Source: Polaromonas sp. C04
Lineage (GTDB): Bacteria > Pseudomonadota > Gammaproteobacteria > Burkholderiales > Burkholderiaceae_C
Length of the DNA: 64,000 nucleotides
Reading direction: 5' to 3'
NCBI RefSeq assembly: GCF_002002705.1
Contig: NZ_MUNS01000022.1
Location: forward strand, 62,001-126,000
The notes beneath the pieces were generated by a model. It saw nothing but the letters and a program-made list of their open reading frames with translations, was not told the origin of the DNA and did no database searches. This document shows, one piece after another, positions 27,164 to 36,436 of this stretch (position 1 is its first letter; each line of letters opens with the position of its first letter). Position numbers and translations under genes: made by a program.

Positions 27164-27787
27164 ATGCCATTGACTGACATTGCGCTCGAGACCCGCCCGC
27201 TTGAAAGGCAGCTCCTTGCACAGCTTGGTGCAAGGCTGAAGTTCGCTCGGGAGACGCGCGGGATTAGTGCGGTTGAGCTGGCGCGCCGGGTCGGCGTCTC
27301 ACGCACCACCCTGCAAGCCGTGGAAGGAGGCAGGCCCTCGCCGTCAATGGGCACCTACATCGCGGTAATGTCCGCGCTCGGTCTCGTGGCCGATGTCGCG
27401 CTACTGGCGACGGGAGAGTCTGATACGGTCGAGCCGTCCGCGCCGAAGCATTTGGACCGGCACGGGGCTCAGGACTACCAAAGCCTGCTGATGCACGTGG
27501 AAGCTGTGCGGCTGCTCAAACAGAATCCGCGCCTTGTGGAGCGTGCAATTGCGACGTTGAACCGATGGCAGGAAACCGCCGACCCACGCAGCCATGAGCT
27601 TCTGGACGCGTGGAGGCGCATCTTGGACAAGCGTGAATGGCGATTGGCGGTCGCACCCGGCGAGCGGGGCAACCAGCTGCGCCAGGCCTCGCCCCTGGCG
27701 ACGCTACTTTCGAATGAGAAGCGGCTGGGAATCATCCGCAGGGTGAAGTCGTTGAAGCAGGGCACTCATGCAACTGCACCAGCTTGA
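27164..27787 (+). CDS. XRE-family HTH regulator, possible antitoxin
   Basis: The 207-residue protein has an N-terminal XRE helix-turn-helix: LGARLKFARETRGISAVELA then RRVGVSRTTLQAVEGGRPSP (residues about 21-60). A following helix fits the usual pattern and the C-terminal half is unrecognised. Its 3' end overlaps the next gene by 20 bases. Known pairs of an XRE regulator with a downstream DUF6036-like nucleotidyltransferase act like toxin-antitoxin modules, so the regulator is the likely antitoxin. The start lies just after a TATAAT box. Confidence 0.75.
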   Translation: MPLTDIALETRPLERQLLAQLGARLKFARETRGISAVELARRVGVSRTTLQAVEGGRPSPSMGTYIAVMSALGLVADVALLATGESDTVEPSAPKHLDRHGAQDYQSLLMHVEAVRLLKQNPRLVERAIATLNRWQETADPRSHELLDAWRRILDKREWRLAVAPGERGNQLRQASPLATLLSNEKRLGIIRRVKSLKQGTHATAPA

Positions 27788-28322
27788 GCACCTCATCCGC
27801 GCGGCTGGCACAATTACTGACCGGTACGAGTTCATTGTCGTCGGCAGTCAAAGTATCCTGGGTTCAGTTGAACGGCCTCCTTTCGAATGCCTGATGTCTA
27901 ACGAGGCGGACCTCTACCCCAAGGAGGCGGAGGAGCTATCAGACATCATCGACGGGGCGCTTGGCGAAGGTTCGCAGTTTCACGACACATTCGGGTACTA
28001 CGCGCAGGGTGTTGATTCAACAACGGCCATATTGCCCCAGGGCTGGCAAGGACGGCTGCACCGACTTCAGACGCCCTCTACGAACGACCGCATCGCATAT
28101 TGCATCGACGTTTTGGACCTCTTCATGGCCAAGTGTGCCGCCAACCGTGAGAAGGACCGCGAGTTCAACGTGGTCCTTCTTCGCGCTGGTTTGGTGGACG
28201 CGCCGAGCGCACTTCTGCGCGTCCCAGACATGCCAATTGACGTCGCCGCCAGGTCGCACATGGTGTCGCTCATCACGCGCCTTGCGACACAAGCGGCTGT
28301 ATCAGGGCCACTCGGGGCCTAG
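27768..28322 (+). CDS. DUF6036-like nucleotidyltransferase, possible toxin
   Basis: This 184-residue protein has the nucleotidyltransferase signature: VVGSQSILG near residue 25, then SNEADLYPKEAEEL near 43, equivalent to GSx(n)DxD. Further family features are GEGSQFHDTFGYYAQGVDST, TAILPQGWQGRL and a late basic KDREFNVVLLR. Similar proteins occur beside XRE antitoxins. By analogy with MenT/AbiEii-type toxins it could transfer a nucleotide to tRNA or protein. The start overlaps the antitoxin gene by 20 bases, so the two are translationally coupled. Confidence 0.7.
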   Translation: MQLHQLEHLIRAAGTITDRYEFIVVGSQSILGSVERPPFECLMSNEADLYPKEAEELSDIIDGALGEGSQFHDTFGYYAQGVDSTTAILPQGWQGRLHRLQTPSTNDRIAYCIDVLDLFMAKCAANREKDREFNVVLLRAGLVDAPSALLRVPDMPIDVAARSHMVSLITRLATQAAVSGPLGA

Positions 28323-28595
28323 TTGCCCTGTGTGGGAAGGCCATGGGCTACCCGTCAGACCGGTCGGCAGCACCCGACCAGGAGCGGCCCTTAACATGGG
28401 CCGCCGACTCGATGCGCTGAGCCCTCCCAAGGCGTTGTTCTAATCGGGGTGCCGGCTTAAATTGTCACGTGAGGTAGCGTCCCAATTGACGCCAGCACTG
28501 CGGTGGGGCTGATGTCAATGCGTCAATCAGTGGCGTGTTTCAGGGCACAATCGAAGAGTCCCAAATTGCGGGCAATGAAAGTGAAGGGTACAGGG

Positions 28596-31500
28596 ATGGC
28601 GGTCGACTGGCTCGCGCTACTCAAGACACCTGCCATATTGGCCGTGAGGAAGCTCCAGACGTTTTCGGTCGAGAAGCACGCACGGCGCAATGCAAGTAAA
28701 AAGGCCATGCAGGGCGAAGACCTCGCCAGTCAAGGTAGCCTTCATCATCTCGTTAAGGTAGAGCTCGGCAAGCTCGCTGCCATGGCCGAACTACCTCCGG
28801 AACTTCAGTCTGACGAGTGCCGAAACTGGTTGCGGCAAGGCGAAAACATCGCCCCCTTCGTTGAAGTGCTGATAGCACGAGCAGCCAATCTTCCAGAGAT
28901 GTCAAAGGGAGCCGAGGAACGACTTGCCATCGAGTTCGAACGGGTCACCGGTGAAACCAGAAGACTGGCCGCTGGCCGAGTGGAACTAGCTATATCGCAC
29001 GTCTACGGACAACTCCGGGCGACGGGGCCTGGCAAACAAGCACTGCAACTGGCGCTTGAGCAATGGACAGCCGCGCAGGTGTTCAGTCTAGGTCATCCTG
29101 AACAGCCTGAGTTCCCGAGCAATGCCGACTTGGCTCGTGCCCAGGCCATGGCTGCGACGTTGCTTGACGCTGGCAAGCGGAGCTGGAAGATGCCTCTGTT
29201 CGTCGCACCGCTCGCCTTAGAGGCAAACGAGAGGCAGGACGGGCACGAACCACATCCAACAAGCGCTTCTGAACTTTCTGCAGCCATCGAGACGGGGGAT
29301 AGCCTTGTTCTGTTCGGCGCAGGAGGAATAGGCAAGACAACTTTCCTCTTGGACCTGTGCGCGTCTTGCATGGACGACGGGCGTCGTATTCCCCTTTTTG
29401 TGGACGCCGCAATTTGGGCGCGGACTAACGCAAGCCTCTTCGACTACCTTACCAGCCTCCCCTCAGCTCAGGCAAACGGCGTGACTTCTGTTGAGCTGAC
29501 CAGGCTGGCACAGGCCGGCCGCTTGGTCATCATGTTGAACGGCTGGAACGAGATGTCGACTCAGTCGAAGTTGGTCTGCCGGGATGGCCTTATCCAGTTG
29601 ACTACGGCAGCGGAAGCGCTCAGCGTTGTGGTCGTATCCCGGACTTCCAGCGACGTGCCCAGCCTGTCTGATGCGAAGCAAATAGAGGTCCGAGGGCTTA
29701 CTTGGCGGGGTCAATCGGCTGTGGTTCGGGCGGAGCTTGGCAATGAAGGAGCATCGCCGCTATTGGACCTTCTTGCCAAAGACACGCGCCTGCGCCATGC
29801 GGCCAGGAGCCCCCTCATACTGCGGGGCCTCATCGCACAAGCGAGGAAGGGCGCGGTGGCATATTCGAGCGTGTTTGACCTTCTCGGTGCCGCTGTGCAG
29901 GCCTTCGAAGAAGACGACCAGCGCAAACTCGTGCTTTCCGTTACGCCTATAGATGGCCATCAACGCGCGTACCTTGAAGAACTTGCCTGCCTACTCACGC
30001 AGCGGATGTCAATTAACTGCTCCAGAGAGGAGGCGCTTCAATCCATCCACGCTGCGGCCGCTGAGTTGGCTGAACGCCGACTAATTGGCGCACCCCCTCA
30101 ACCGGCCTCGGTCTTGGACGTGCTGGTCAGCCATCATCTCCTGCACCTCGACGACAGTGTGGTTCGATTCGCTCACCAACGCTTCCAAGAGTACTTCGTC
30201 GCGACTCGGCTGCTACGCGAGTGCACTGAAGATGCTGCCCCAGCAGCGCTCCTGAGTGCGGCGGTAAATTGTCCGGCCTGGGACGAATCTCTCGTACTTG
30301 TCGCTGGAAAACTGAAAGACGGGGGAGGCGCGGCCACCTCTCGAGCTCGGATGGTTAGGGCCGCCGCAGCGATAGACCTAGGCCGCGCCTGTGACTTGGC
30401 TGGAATTTGTGCCCTCAGCGACGCAGATGACTCGGACCTTCATCACTACCTCGTGGCGCGCGTCAACGAACTTGCCGCATCCGCGTTGGACGATGTTCGA
30501 GACCTTGGAGTCGCCTACCAGATTGCGTCTGACATGCCGGCCTTTGCTGAAAAGCTGTGGCCGCTTCTCGAGAGCGAAGACCAGCAGACGCGACTTCATA
30601 CATGTCGATTGAACGGCTCCGCCATATCTCTTGCCCAGCTTGGCGCTGGGGCTGTCCAACGTGTCGCATCGTGGCCGTCAGTCCGCAGAGTCGAGTTCGT
30701 GCACGAGATGGCTGACAACCCCGATAACTATGAGTTTCTCGTTGGTCTGGCTCGAAGTGAGTCCGACCCTGCCGTCCAAGCAGCGGCGATGTCCGCCTTG
30801 TTCTGGCAATTCCCAGCTTCTGATGTACCCCTGCAGGCCTGGATGGATGCTCCAGTTGCCGTCCAGACCGAACACAACGTCGTGAGCTACATCCAGTACG
30901 CTTTGGAAGAAGGACACGCCAGCGACGCGGTGCGAGAGCATCTACGGACCATCGCTTTCAAGGATACTTCCGACAACACACAATTGAGGCTTGCTCTGGC
31001 CTTCCCCAATGAGGTTGGGCCTCGCGCGCTTGATGTGGTCTTCGAACGCTTGCGCGGCAGTGAGCGTCACGGAAACGATGCTCCTCTGGTTGCCATCGCT
31101 CGGACCAATGCAAACGAACGCCTGTTGAACCTTGCTCGGGAGCTCGCCGTGGAAGCACCCGTCGTGCCTGAATGGGTAAGTGAATACCTGCAGAAAGCGC
31201 CAGCCAATGTCAAGACCGACGTCTTCGAGCAAGCGTGGGCCACTCTGCAGGGGCAAAATTTCCATACTCTCCGAGGTGAGGTGTTAGGGCCCTTGGCAGA
31301 CCGCAACCAAATTGAGCGCTGTGTCGGCTCGTGGCTGCAGAACGCCCAGGCCGGTCGCGGAACGCCGACCAATATTGACGACAAAAGGCACACGCAGCTT
31401 GGCTACCTCCTTGCCCATGTGCCTGGAGGCGACCTGCTGAATGTGGTCATGCAACGTGGTCAGGATGCCCCCTACGACGAGGCTGTTCGGCTGGTAGAAC

Positions 31501-33218
31501 TGGTTATGCGGCGAATCGGGCGCGACGAAGGAAGCGCCAGGACGGTCAATCAATGGCTGCCAACACTTGATGAGGTTCGTCAACTTGTAGCCCTGTTCAG
31601 CGAGAAGGTCGAGACTGCGGACGTGCCGCAGGACTCGGTCCGGGTGTACCTCTGTTGCGTCGCCAGCCATGTCGCACCGGGTGGATTTGAATTATTCTTG
31701 CTGGAGACTTGTCGCCGGCACCTTGATGCTTGGAGCACTTACTTGGAGAGGGTCAATCAATGGTCGAGAGGGGCAGCTTCGCCTCGGCCCAGCAATCCTC
31801 ATTTGGGTTTTTTCCTAGCATCGGCGCTGGCGAAGTGGGGGCCTGATGCGCTGCCGGCCGTACTGGAGCTGATGGCTCACCCCAGCGCGCTGGAATTCAT
31901 CCCGGAGGTGATTGCCCGCATCGTCAGCTTGCCTTGGGCAAGTAGGCGGGAACGTCTGCTCAGTTCTGTTGGCACTGACATTCAGGAGGGCGAGCAGCGT
32001 CGGAGGCTGGGGCGCGCGCTTCAGCAACCTGACGATACTTTCCAGCAGTCGACAAACGAGGCAGCACAAGCCCTTGGACAGAGGCTATGCGACCTCGTAA
32101 CGGCCTATCAGGAAAGGAAGTCCACCGACCAGCTGTGGAACGCACGAGAGGCGGAGCACCGCGTCGGGCGCCTTGCATGTATCGTAGCGAGCGTACCCAG
32201 CGCAGGCATTGTCGAGCCGGTGCGACTCGCGCTGGCGAGTGGCCTGATGGATGTCTACGGAACGGTTGGGGCGCTGCGGGGCCTCGTGCGCCAAGGTTTG
32301 CCCATCTCCGATAGGGCCATTGTCGGGCAACTTGAAGCTCTGCACGAGAATTCCGCCAATGAAAAGTGGCATGACGAATCAACACGCAACGTGATGTCGG
32401 AGCTTAGCGAATTGATGTTCTGCGTAGCTCCTACCTCGCTCATACGCAAGCCGATGGACCACTATCTTCGGCAATGGCGCCAATTCACCTCCCTCAACGA
32501 AGTCATCCGTCGTCTGGGGGCCCTGCACTCAGAGGCTGCATGGCCGTTACTCGTGGACTTGGGAAGGGAGTTTGCCGAAAAAGGGCAGACGTCAGAGGAG
32601 CTCGCTCGGGCGCTAGTCTCTGCCCTGACGCCACAGCACCTCACTGTGCTTTTTGCGCTCGTCGCTAACGGGACGCTGCTCGCGTGGTGCGAAAGTGCAT
32701 GGACCCTGGAGCGACTCGCGCCCGGCATTGCAGCGGTCATGGGCGAGGGAGCCGATGACGTCGAAGCGCTCCTTGCGGCTTGCCGGCAGGCCCAGTCTTT
32801 CCTGGCCGATGCGCTTGCCGGCGAGGCCCTCTCCCACATCAAGGGCGCCGAGGAGGCGCGCCAATCGTTCCTGCTGGAAGCCCTTGATGCCGGGAGAGCT
32901 ATTCACCCGAACATGCCGGCGTATCGGATGTTGAGAGGTATGTTCACGCTCAAAATACCAATCGACGATACGCAGTACGAAGTCACCTCGACGGCACGCA
33001 ATGAGCTTCGGGCGCAGCTCTACGCTCGGGCAAAGGATATTGGACCCATTGCCGATGGCTGCAGGCGCCTGCTCGCCTCGCTGGAATGCGAACGTCGCGA
33101 GGCTGGTCGACCCTACGATGAACCGCGTCACCCAACCCCGGAAGACGGCATGGCTTGGACAGACGTGCTGCTGGACTCGCATATGAACGTGACGGCAACA
33201 CAGCCAGCGGCAACGTAA
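28596..33218 (+). CDS. NACHT/STAND NTPase, likely anti-phage sensor
   Basis: I chose the ATG at 28596 (MAVDWLALLKTPAI), preceded by GAAGGG at 28583-28588. The 1540-residue protein has a helical N-terminal region (about 1-230), a Walker A GAGGIGKTT near residue 241, and a Walker B-like LVIMLNGWNEM near 315 with Asn in place of the usual first Asp, as in some bacterial NACHT proteins. A long C-terminal region of helical repeat-like segments (LVGLARSESDPAVQAAAMSA near 717) follows. STAND ATPases of this layout recognise phage proteins through their repeat region and then oligomerise to trigger an effector. The N-terminal effector domain is not recognised. Confidence 0.85.
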   Translation: MAVDWLALLKTPAILAVRKLQTFSVEKHARRNASKKAMQGEDLASQGSLHHLVKVELGKLAAMAELPPELQSDECRNWLRQGENIAPFVEVLIARAANLPEMSKGAEERLAIEFERVTGETRRLAAGRVELAISHVYGQLRATGPGKQALQLALEQWTAAQVFSLGHPEQPEFPSNADLARAQAMAATLLDAGKRSWKMPLFVAPLALEANERQDGHEPHPTSASELSAAIETGDSLVLFGAGGIGKTTFLLDLCASCMDDGRRIPLFVDAAIWARTNASLFDYLTSLPSAQANGVTSVELTRLAQAGRLVIMLNGWNEMSTQSKLVCRDGLIQLTTAAEALSVVVVSRTSSDVPSLSDAKQIEVRGLTWRGQSAVVRAELGNEGASPLLDLLAKDTRLRHAARSPLILRGLIAQARKGAVAYSSVFDLLGAAVQAFEEDDQRKLVLSVTPIDGHQRAYLEELACLLTQRMSINCSREEALQSIHAAAAELAERRLIGAPPQPASVLDVLVSHHLLHLDDSVVRFAHQRFQEYFVATRLLRECTEDAAPAALLSAAVNCPAWDESLVLVAGKLKDGGGAATSRARMVRAAAAIDLGRACDLAGICALSDADDSDLHHYLVARVNELAASALDDVRDLGVAYQIASDMPAFAEKLWPLLESEDQQTRLHTCRLNGSAISLAQLGAGAVQRVASWPSVRRVEFVHEMADNPDNYEFLVGLARSESDPAVQAAAMSALFWQFPASDVPLQAWMDAPVAVQTEHNVVSYIQYALEEGHASDAVREHLRTIAFKDTSDNTQLRLALAFPNEVGPRALDVVFERLRGSERHGNDAPLVAIARTNANERLLNLARELAVEAPVVPEWVSEYLQKAPANVKTDVFEQAWATLQGQNFHTLRGEVLGPLADRNQIERCVGSWLQNAQAGRGTPTNIDDKRHTQLGYLLAHVPGGDLLNVVMQRGQDAPYDEAVRLVELVMRRIGRDEGSARTVNQWLPTLDEVRQLVALFSEKVETADVPQDSVRVYLCCVASHVAPGGFELFLLETCRRHLDAWSTYLERVNQWSRGAASPRPSNPHLGFFLASALAKWGPDALPAVLELMAHPSALEFIPEVIARIVSLPWASRRERLLSSVGTDIQEGEQRRRLGRALQQPDDTFQQSTNEAAQALGQRLCDLVTAYQERKSTDQLWNAREAEHRVGRLACIVASVPSAGIVEPVRLALASGLMDVYGTVGALRGLVRQGLPISDRAIVGQLEALHENSANEKWHDESTRNVMSELSELMFCVAPTSLIRKPMDHYLRQWRQFTSLNEVIRRLGALHSEAAWPLLVDLGREFAEKGQTSEELARALVSALTPQHLTVLFALVANGTLLAWCESAWTLERLAPGIAAVMGEGADDVEALLAACRQAQSFLADALAGEALSHIKGAEEARQSFLLEALDAGRAIHPNMPAYRMLRGMFTLKIPIDDTQYEVTSTARNELRAQLYARAKDIGPIADGCRRLLASLECERREAGRPYDEPRHPTPEDGMAWTDVLLDSHMNVTATQPAAT

Positions 33219-33245
33219 CCCCGAAGTCCTGACATCGACCAATTT

Positions 33246-34142
33246 ATGGCATCAAACAATAAAGATGGAATCTGCGCCCTGACTCGTACTCGCGGTCGCT
33301 ACGTCGCCTCGCACCTGATTCCCCGAGCGCTGACTCGTCTCTCCACCGTTGGCGAGAAATTTGTCGAAACAGGAATCGGCGCTGGCATGAAGAAGCGTGC
33401 CGATAGCTGGTACGACAGTTCACTGTGTACCCGACTCGGCGAAGACATCCTTGAGGACATCGACACCAAAGGAATCGAAGAGCTACGAAGGCACCGCTTG
33501 GTGTGGAGTGGATGGAGCGCCGACGAAACCCATCTCAAACTTAGCGCAGCTGATTTAGGTGGTGGGGCGATTCGCCTGCTCAAACTGCAGAGCCCAGAGG
33601 TGCTACGGCTATTTTTCCTCAGTCTTCTATGGCGTGCCGCGGCGTCGACTCGTCCGGAGTTTTCTGACATCGTGCTCCTGAAAGACGAACTGGAGGATTT
33701 GAGAGTCCGCGTGCTCAACAAAAACCCAGGCCGACCAGAAGACTATCCGATTCAACTTTTCCAACTGACCACGCGCGGCACCGCTCACAATCGAACACCA
33801 TTGCTTGAGCGTAAACCCTTGGTAGAGGACGATGGCTCACATGGGGAAATGATTACATACGCGCGGTTTTACTTTGATGGACTGGTGAGCCACATCCATC
33901 TACCCCGCGGACAGCAGATAGGCGACGGCTACCTTAAAGTTTGCTTGGGGTTCCAAGAAGCCACCGCCGTGTTTGGGCATGAGTTTGACCACTCGCGAAC
34001 GGAAGAGAACCTGCGCACCATGGCCCGCGTGGTTATGCGTGAGCAACTCGTAGTTGACCAGCCGCTGCAGCCGATAGCCTCAATTGTTAGGGGCGCGTGG
34101 CCCAGGTCTTTGGCCAATGGCGGTTCAAAACCAAGCGCCTGA
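33246..34142 (+). CDS. hypothetical protein with HNH-like SHxIP motif, paired with the NACHT gene
   Basis: The 298-residue frame starts 27 bases after the NACHT gene, so the two are probably one operon. Near the N-terminus it reads ICALTRTRGRYVASHLIPRA (residues 9-28). The Cys plus SHLIP resembles the first part of HNH-like domains (C-x-L-C ... SHIIP), although the second Cys of the usual CxxC is replaced by Thr. The remainder has no motif that I recognise. It may be the effector nuclease partner of the STAND ATPase. That role is inference from position and a weak motif. Confidence 0.6.
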   Translation: MASNNKDGICALTRTRGRYVASHLIPRALTRLSTVGEKFVETGIGAGMKKRADSWYDSSLCTRLGEDILEDIDTKGIEELRRHRLVWSGWSADETHLKLSAADLGGGAIRLLKLQSPEVLRLFFLSLLWRAAASTRPEFSDIVLLKDELEDLRVRVLNKNPGRPEDYPIQLFQLTTRGTAHNRTPLLERKPLVEDDGSHGEMITYARFYFDGLVSHIHLPRGQQIGDGYLKVCLGFQEATAVFGHEFDHSRTEENLRTMARVVMREQLVVDQPLQPIASIVRGAWPRSLANGGSKPSA

Positions 34143-34306
34143 GGGTCCGCTTTGGAGAAGTGCGAGGGACCGCATTGGGCGCAAAGCGGAAATTCCGTGT
34201 CGCGACTTAAAGTGCCCTCATCAAAGCAGCTTGCGCCGCCAGGGGCGGTGCCGTCTGCCGCCGCCTGCCGCTCTAGTCTCTTGCCCGACTGGCCTACTAT
34301 GCTGGG

Positions 34307-35053
34307 ATGCCACCACTACCTCGCGAAAGCGGTTCCGCACTGCGCCCATCCCAGCGCGAGCGCTACCAATCCCTTCTCAAGCCGTTGTTTATTGTGTTTG
34401 TTGCGGCCCTGCTGGCCCTGGCGTTCGCACACCTTGGCAGCGAGGTTGTCGAAGGAGATACTCGCTTTTTCGACATGCAGTTGCTGCGCGGTGCTCAGTC
34501 CCTGCGAGCCGCTCATCCCTGGTTGGCTGAAGTCATGCGTGACCTGAGCGGCCTGGGCAGCACAACCGTGCTGGCGCTTTTCACGGTTGCCACCACCGGC
34601 TATCTCGCTCTCATCTCGGCGAGGACTTCCGCCTTCCTTGTGGCGACATCTGTCATATCTGGCTCGATTCTCGTCAGCGTGTTCAAGGCTGCCTTCGGCC
34701 GCCTGCGCCCCGACGCGGCCTACGCCGAACTTTCGGTCGCCGGCTTGAGCTTCCCTAGCGGACACGCAAGCATGTCAGCCATAGTTTTTCTGACGCTCGG
34801 AAGCTTGCTTGCGAGCACACACAGTCGTCCGGCGGAACGGATTTACATCTTGGGGACTGCGGTCCTGATGACGCTGCTGGTCGGATTGAGTCGCGTCGCC
34901 CTTGGCGTCCATTGGGCAACCGATGTTCTCGGGGGGTGGGCCTTTGGTGCCGCGTGGGCAGGTTTGTGGCTAGTGCTTGCCCGCCATGTTGCACGCCGAG
35001 GGGATGCCAATCCTGTTTCTCGCACTGGTGGTTCTGAACACAATAAGCGGTAG
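34307..35053 (+). CDS. PAP2-family membrane phosphatase
   Basis: The 248-residue protein has about six hydrophobic segments and the three PAP2 signature motifs: KAAFGRLRP (K-x6-RP), PSGHAS, and SRVALGVHWATDVLGG (SR-x5-H-x3-D). It should hydrolyse a lipid phosphate such as phosphatidic acid or undecaprenyl pyrophosphate at the membrane. The start at 34307 (MPPLPRESGSALRP) is supported by the frame but has only a weak ribosome site. Upstream and downstream genes are unrelated. Confidence 0.9.
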   Translation: MPPLPRESGSALRPSQRERYQSLLKPLFIVFVAALLALAFAHLGSEVVEGDTRFFDMQLLRGAQSLRAAHPWLAEVMRDLSGLGSTTVLALFTVATTGYLALISARTSAFLVATSVISGSILVSVFKAAFGRLRPDAAYAELSVAGLSFPSGHASMSAIVFLTLGSLLASTHSRPAERIYILGTAVLMTLLVGLSRVALGVHWATDVLGGWAFGAAWAGLWLVLARHVARRGDANPVSRTGGSEHNKR

Positions 35054-35143
35054 CCCTCGACGAACCCCTTCGACGCCATGAAGTCGCTTGGCCGGTGACA
35101 AACTCGAACTCCGTTTTACCGAGGCATGTTTGCTCAGCGCCCC

Positions 35144-35935
35144 TCATACATCAACCACGCAAGCCCACTGGAATGCCGGATTTTCGTAAACGAGGTCCGC
35201 GGCGCGCGGAGCGGAGTGCATATCCCGCACATAGCCACGCGGATTGGCGACCACACGGCACTTGCCAATTCTGTAGTCAAATGAATCGTGGACATGGCCA
35301 TGAATCCAAAGGTCAGCCTTTGGCAGGAGGTCGCTCAGGTTGCTGACAAAAGCTGCGTTCAAGGGGTCACCGACGTACCGCGGATGGACAGACAGCGGGT
35401 GCGGCCCATGGTGCGTGATAACGACAGTCTTGCCATCATATGGGCTGTTCAGCTCGCGCTCAAGCCAGGCCCGTGAAATCTCATGCTCGGCGAGGGCTCG
35501 GTGTGCAGTGAACATGCCCTCGCCGCTTCGGATGCGAAAGTGGTCGGCAATGCGTTGCTCCGCATATTCCATCAGGTGTTGCTGGGTGCGGTCGCGCACC
35601 AGACGATAGTCCGTCCAAAGGGTGCTACCGAAAAACCGAACACCACCGAAATCGGCAACGTCGTTGTCAAGGAATGTGACCCGCGTGCCCCGTGCGGCCG
35701 CGCGTAAGGCGGCACGTGTCTCTTCAAATTCGCGGCCATAATATTCGTGATTTCCGGCCAAATACAGCACAGGCACTGGCCAATCCTTGAACAGGTCAAT
35801 TGCCTGCGTACCGTTGGCGATATCGCCGGCCAGCACCAAGATGTCTGCGCCATGTGCAGGCGATATCAGCCGCTCCCCCGGAAACAACCTCTGGAGGAAT
35901 TCGAGGTGCAGGTCGCTAGCGACTTGAAGCTTCAT
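35144..35935 (-). CDS. calcineurin-like metallophosphoesterase
   Basis: The 263-residue protein has the ordered dimetal motifs DLH (SDLHLEFLQ at 7), GDI (LVLAGDIANG at 35), GNHE (YLAGNHEYYG at 58), HH (VVITHHGPHP at 171) and GHVH (LWIHGHVHDSFDY at 211). It should cleave phosphomonoesters or diesters with two metal ions. The gene overlaps the upstream gene by 4 bases (ATGA at 35932-35935), so it is the last gene of a long minus-strand operon. The substrate is unknown. Confidence 0.92.
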   Translation of the reverse strand: MKLQVASDLHLEFLQRLFPGERLISPAHGADILVLAGDIANGTQAIDLFKDWPVPVLYLAGNHEYYGREFEETRAALRAAARGTRVTFLDNDVADFGGVRFFGSTLWTDYRLVRDRTQQHLMEYAEQRIADHFRIRSGEGMFTAHRALAEHEISRAWLERELNSPYDGKTVVITHHGPHPLSVHPRYVGDPLNAAFVSNLSDLLPKADLWIHGHVHDSFDYRIGKCRVVANPRGYVRDMHSAPRAADLVYENPAFQWACVVDV

Positions 35936-36435
35936 TTTGAGCTGAACGTTTTGTCAAGAGCGCCCGCCGCCTCCTTCAATCGCAGCGCGAGTGCCATCAG
36001 CACATCGAACTCACTGCCATCGCGAAGGGGCTCAAACCGCCGGTGCAGATGCTGGCGCACAGGACGCAGCACGGAATGCACCCAGCCGAGCTCTGCACAG
36101 GCAAGCGTGAGCACAGACTCGTCGGGGTGCTTGTACAGCTCCGAATGCTCTCCGACAACGCAACGCGCGTACATATAGCAGGCGTCAAACGCCGCATCCG
36201 CGCGGCTACGCATGGACAACTCTGGCTGGCGTGCGTCCTGCAGGTAGACGTCCCCCAGTCGACGCCAGGCCTCAATTTTTTCTGTTGTCATTTTCTTCTC
36301 CATGAACTCATTCAATTCAACAAGCAACGCACCGCCTATGTCCGGCGCCGCGTTGATGCGGGCGACCAACTGTTCGTCGGTCACGTTGTAGCGAGCCTCC
36401 AGGTAGGATTGCTCAGCCTTCTCGTCTACTGTCAT
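35932..36435 (-). CDS. hypothetical protein, 167 aa
   Basis: The ATG at 36435 (MTVDEKAEQSYLEARYNVTD) lies 1 base after the stop of the preceding gene. The protein is helical and soluble and ends LALRLKEAAGALDKTFSSK. Its stop overlaps the phosphoesterase start. No family is recognised, but the operon position and length conservation of the frame support it. Confidence 0.6.
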   Translation of the reverse strand: MTVDEKAEQSYLEARYNVTDEQLVARINAAPDIGGALLVELNEFMEKKMTTEKIEAWRRLGDVYLQDARQPELSMRSRADAAFDACYMYARCVVGEHSELYKHPDESVLTLACAELGWVHSVLRPVRQHLHRRFEPLRDGSEFDVLMALALRLKEAAGALDKTFSSK

Positions 36436-36436
36436 G

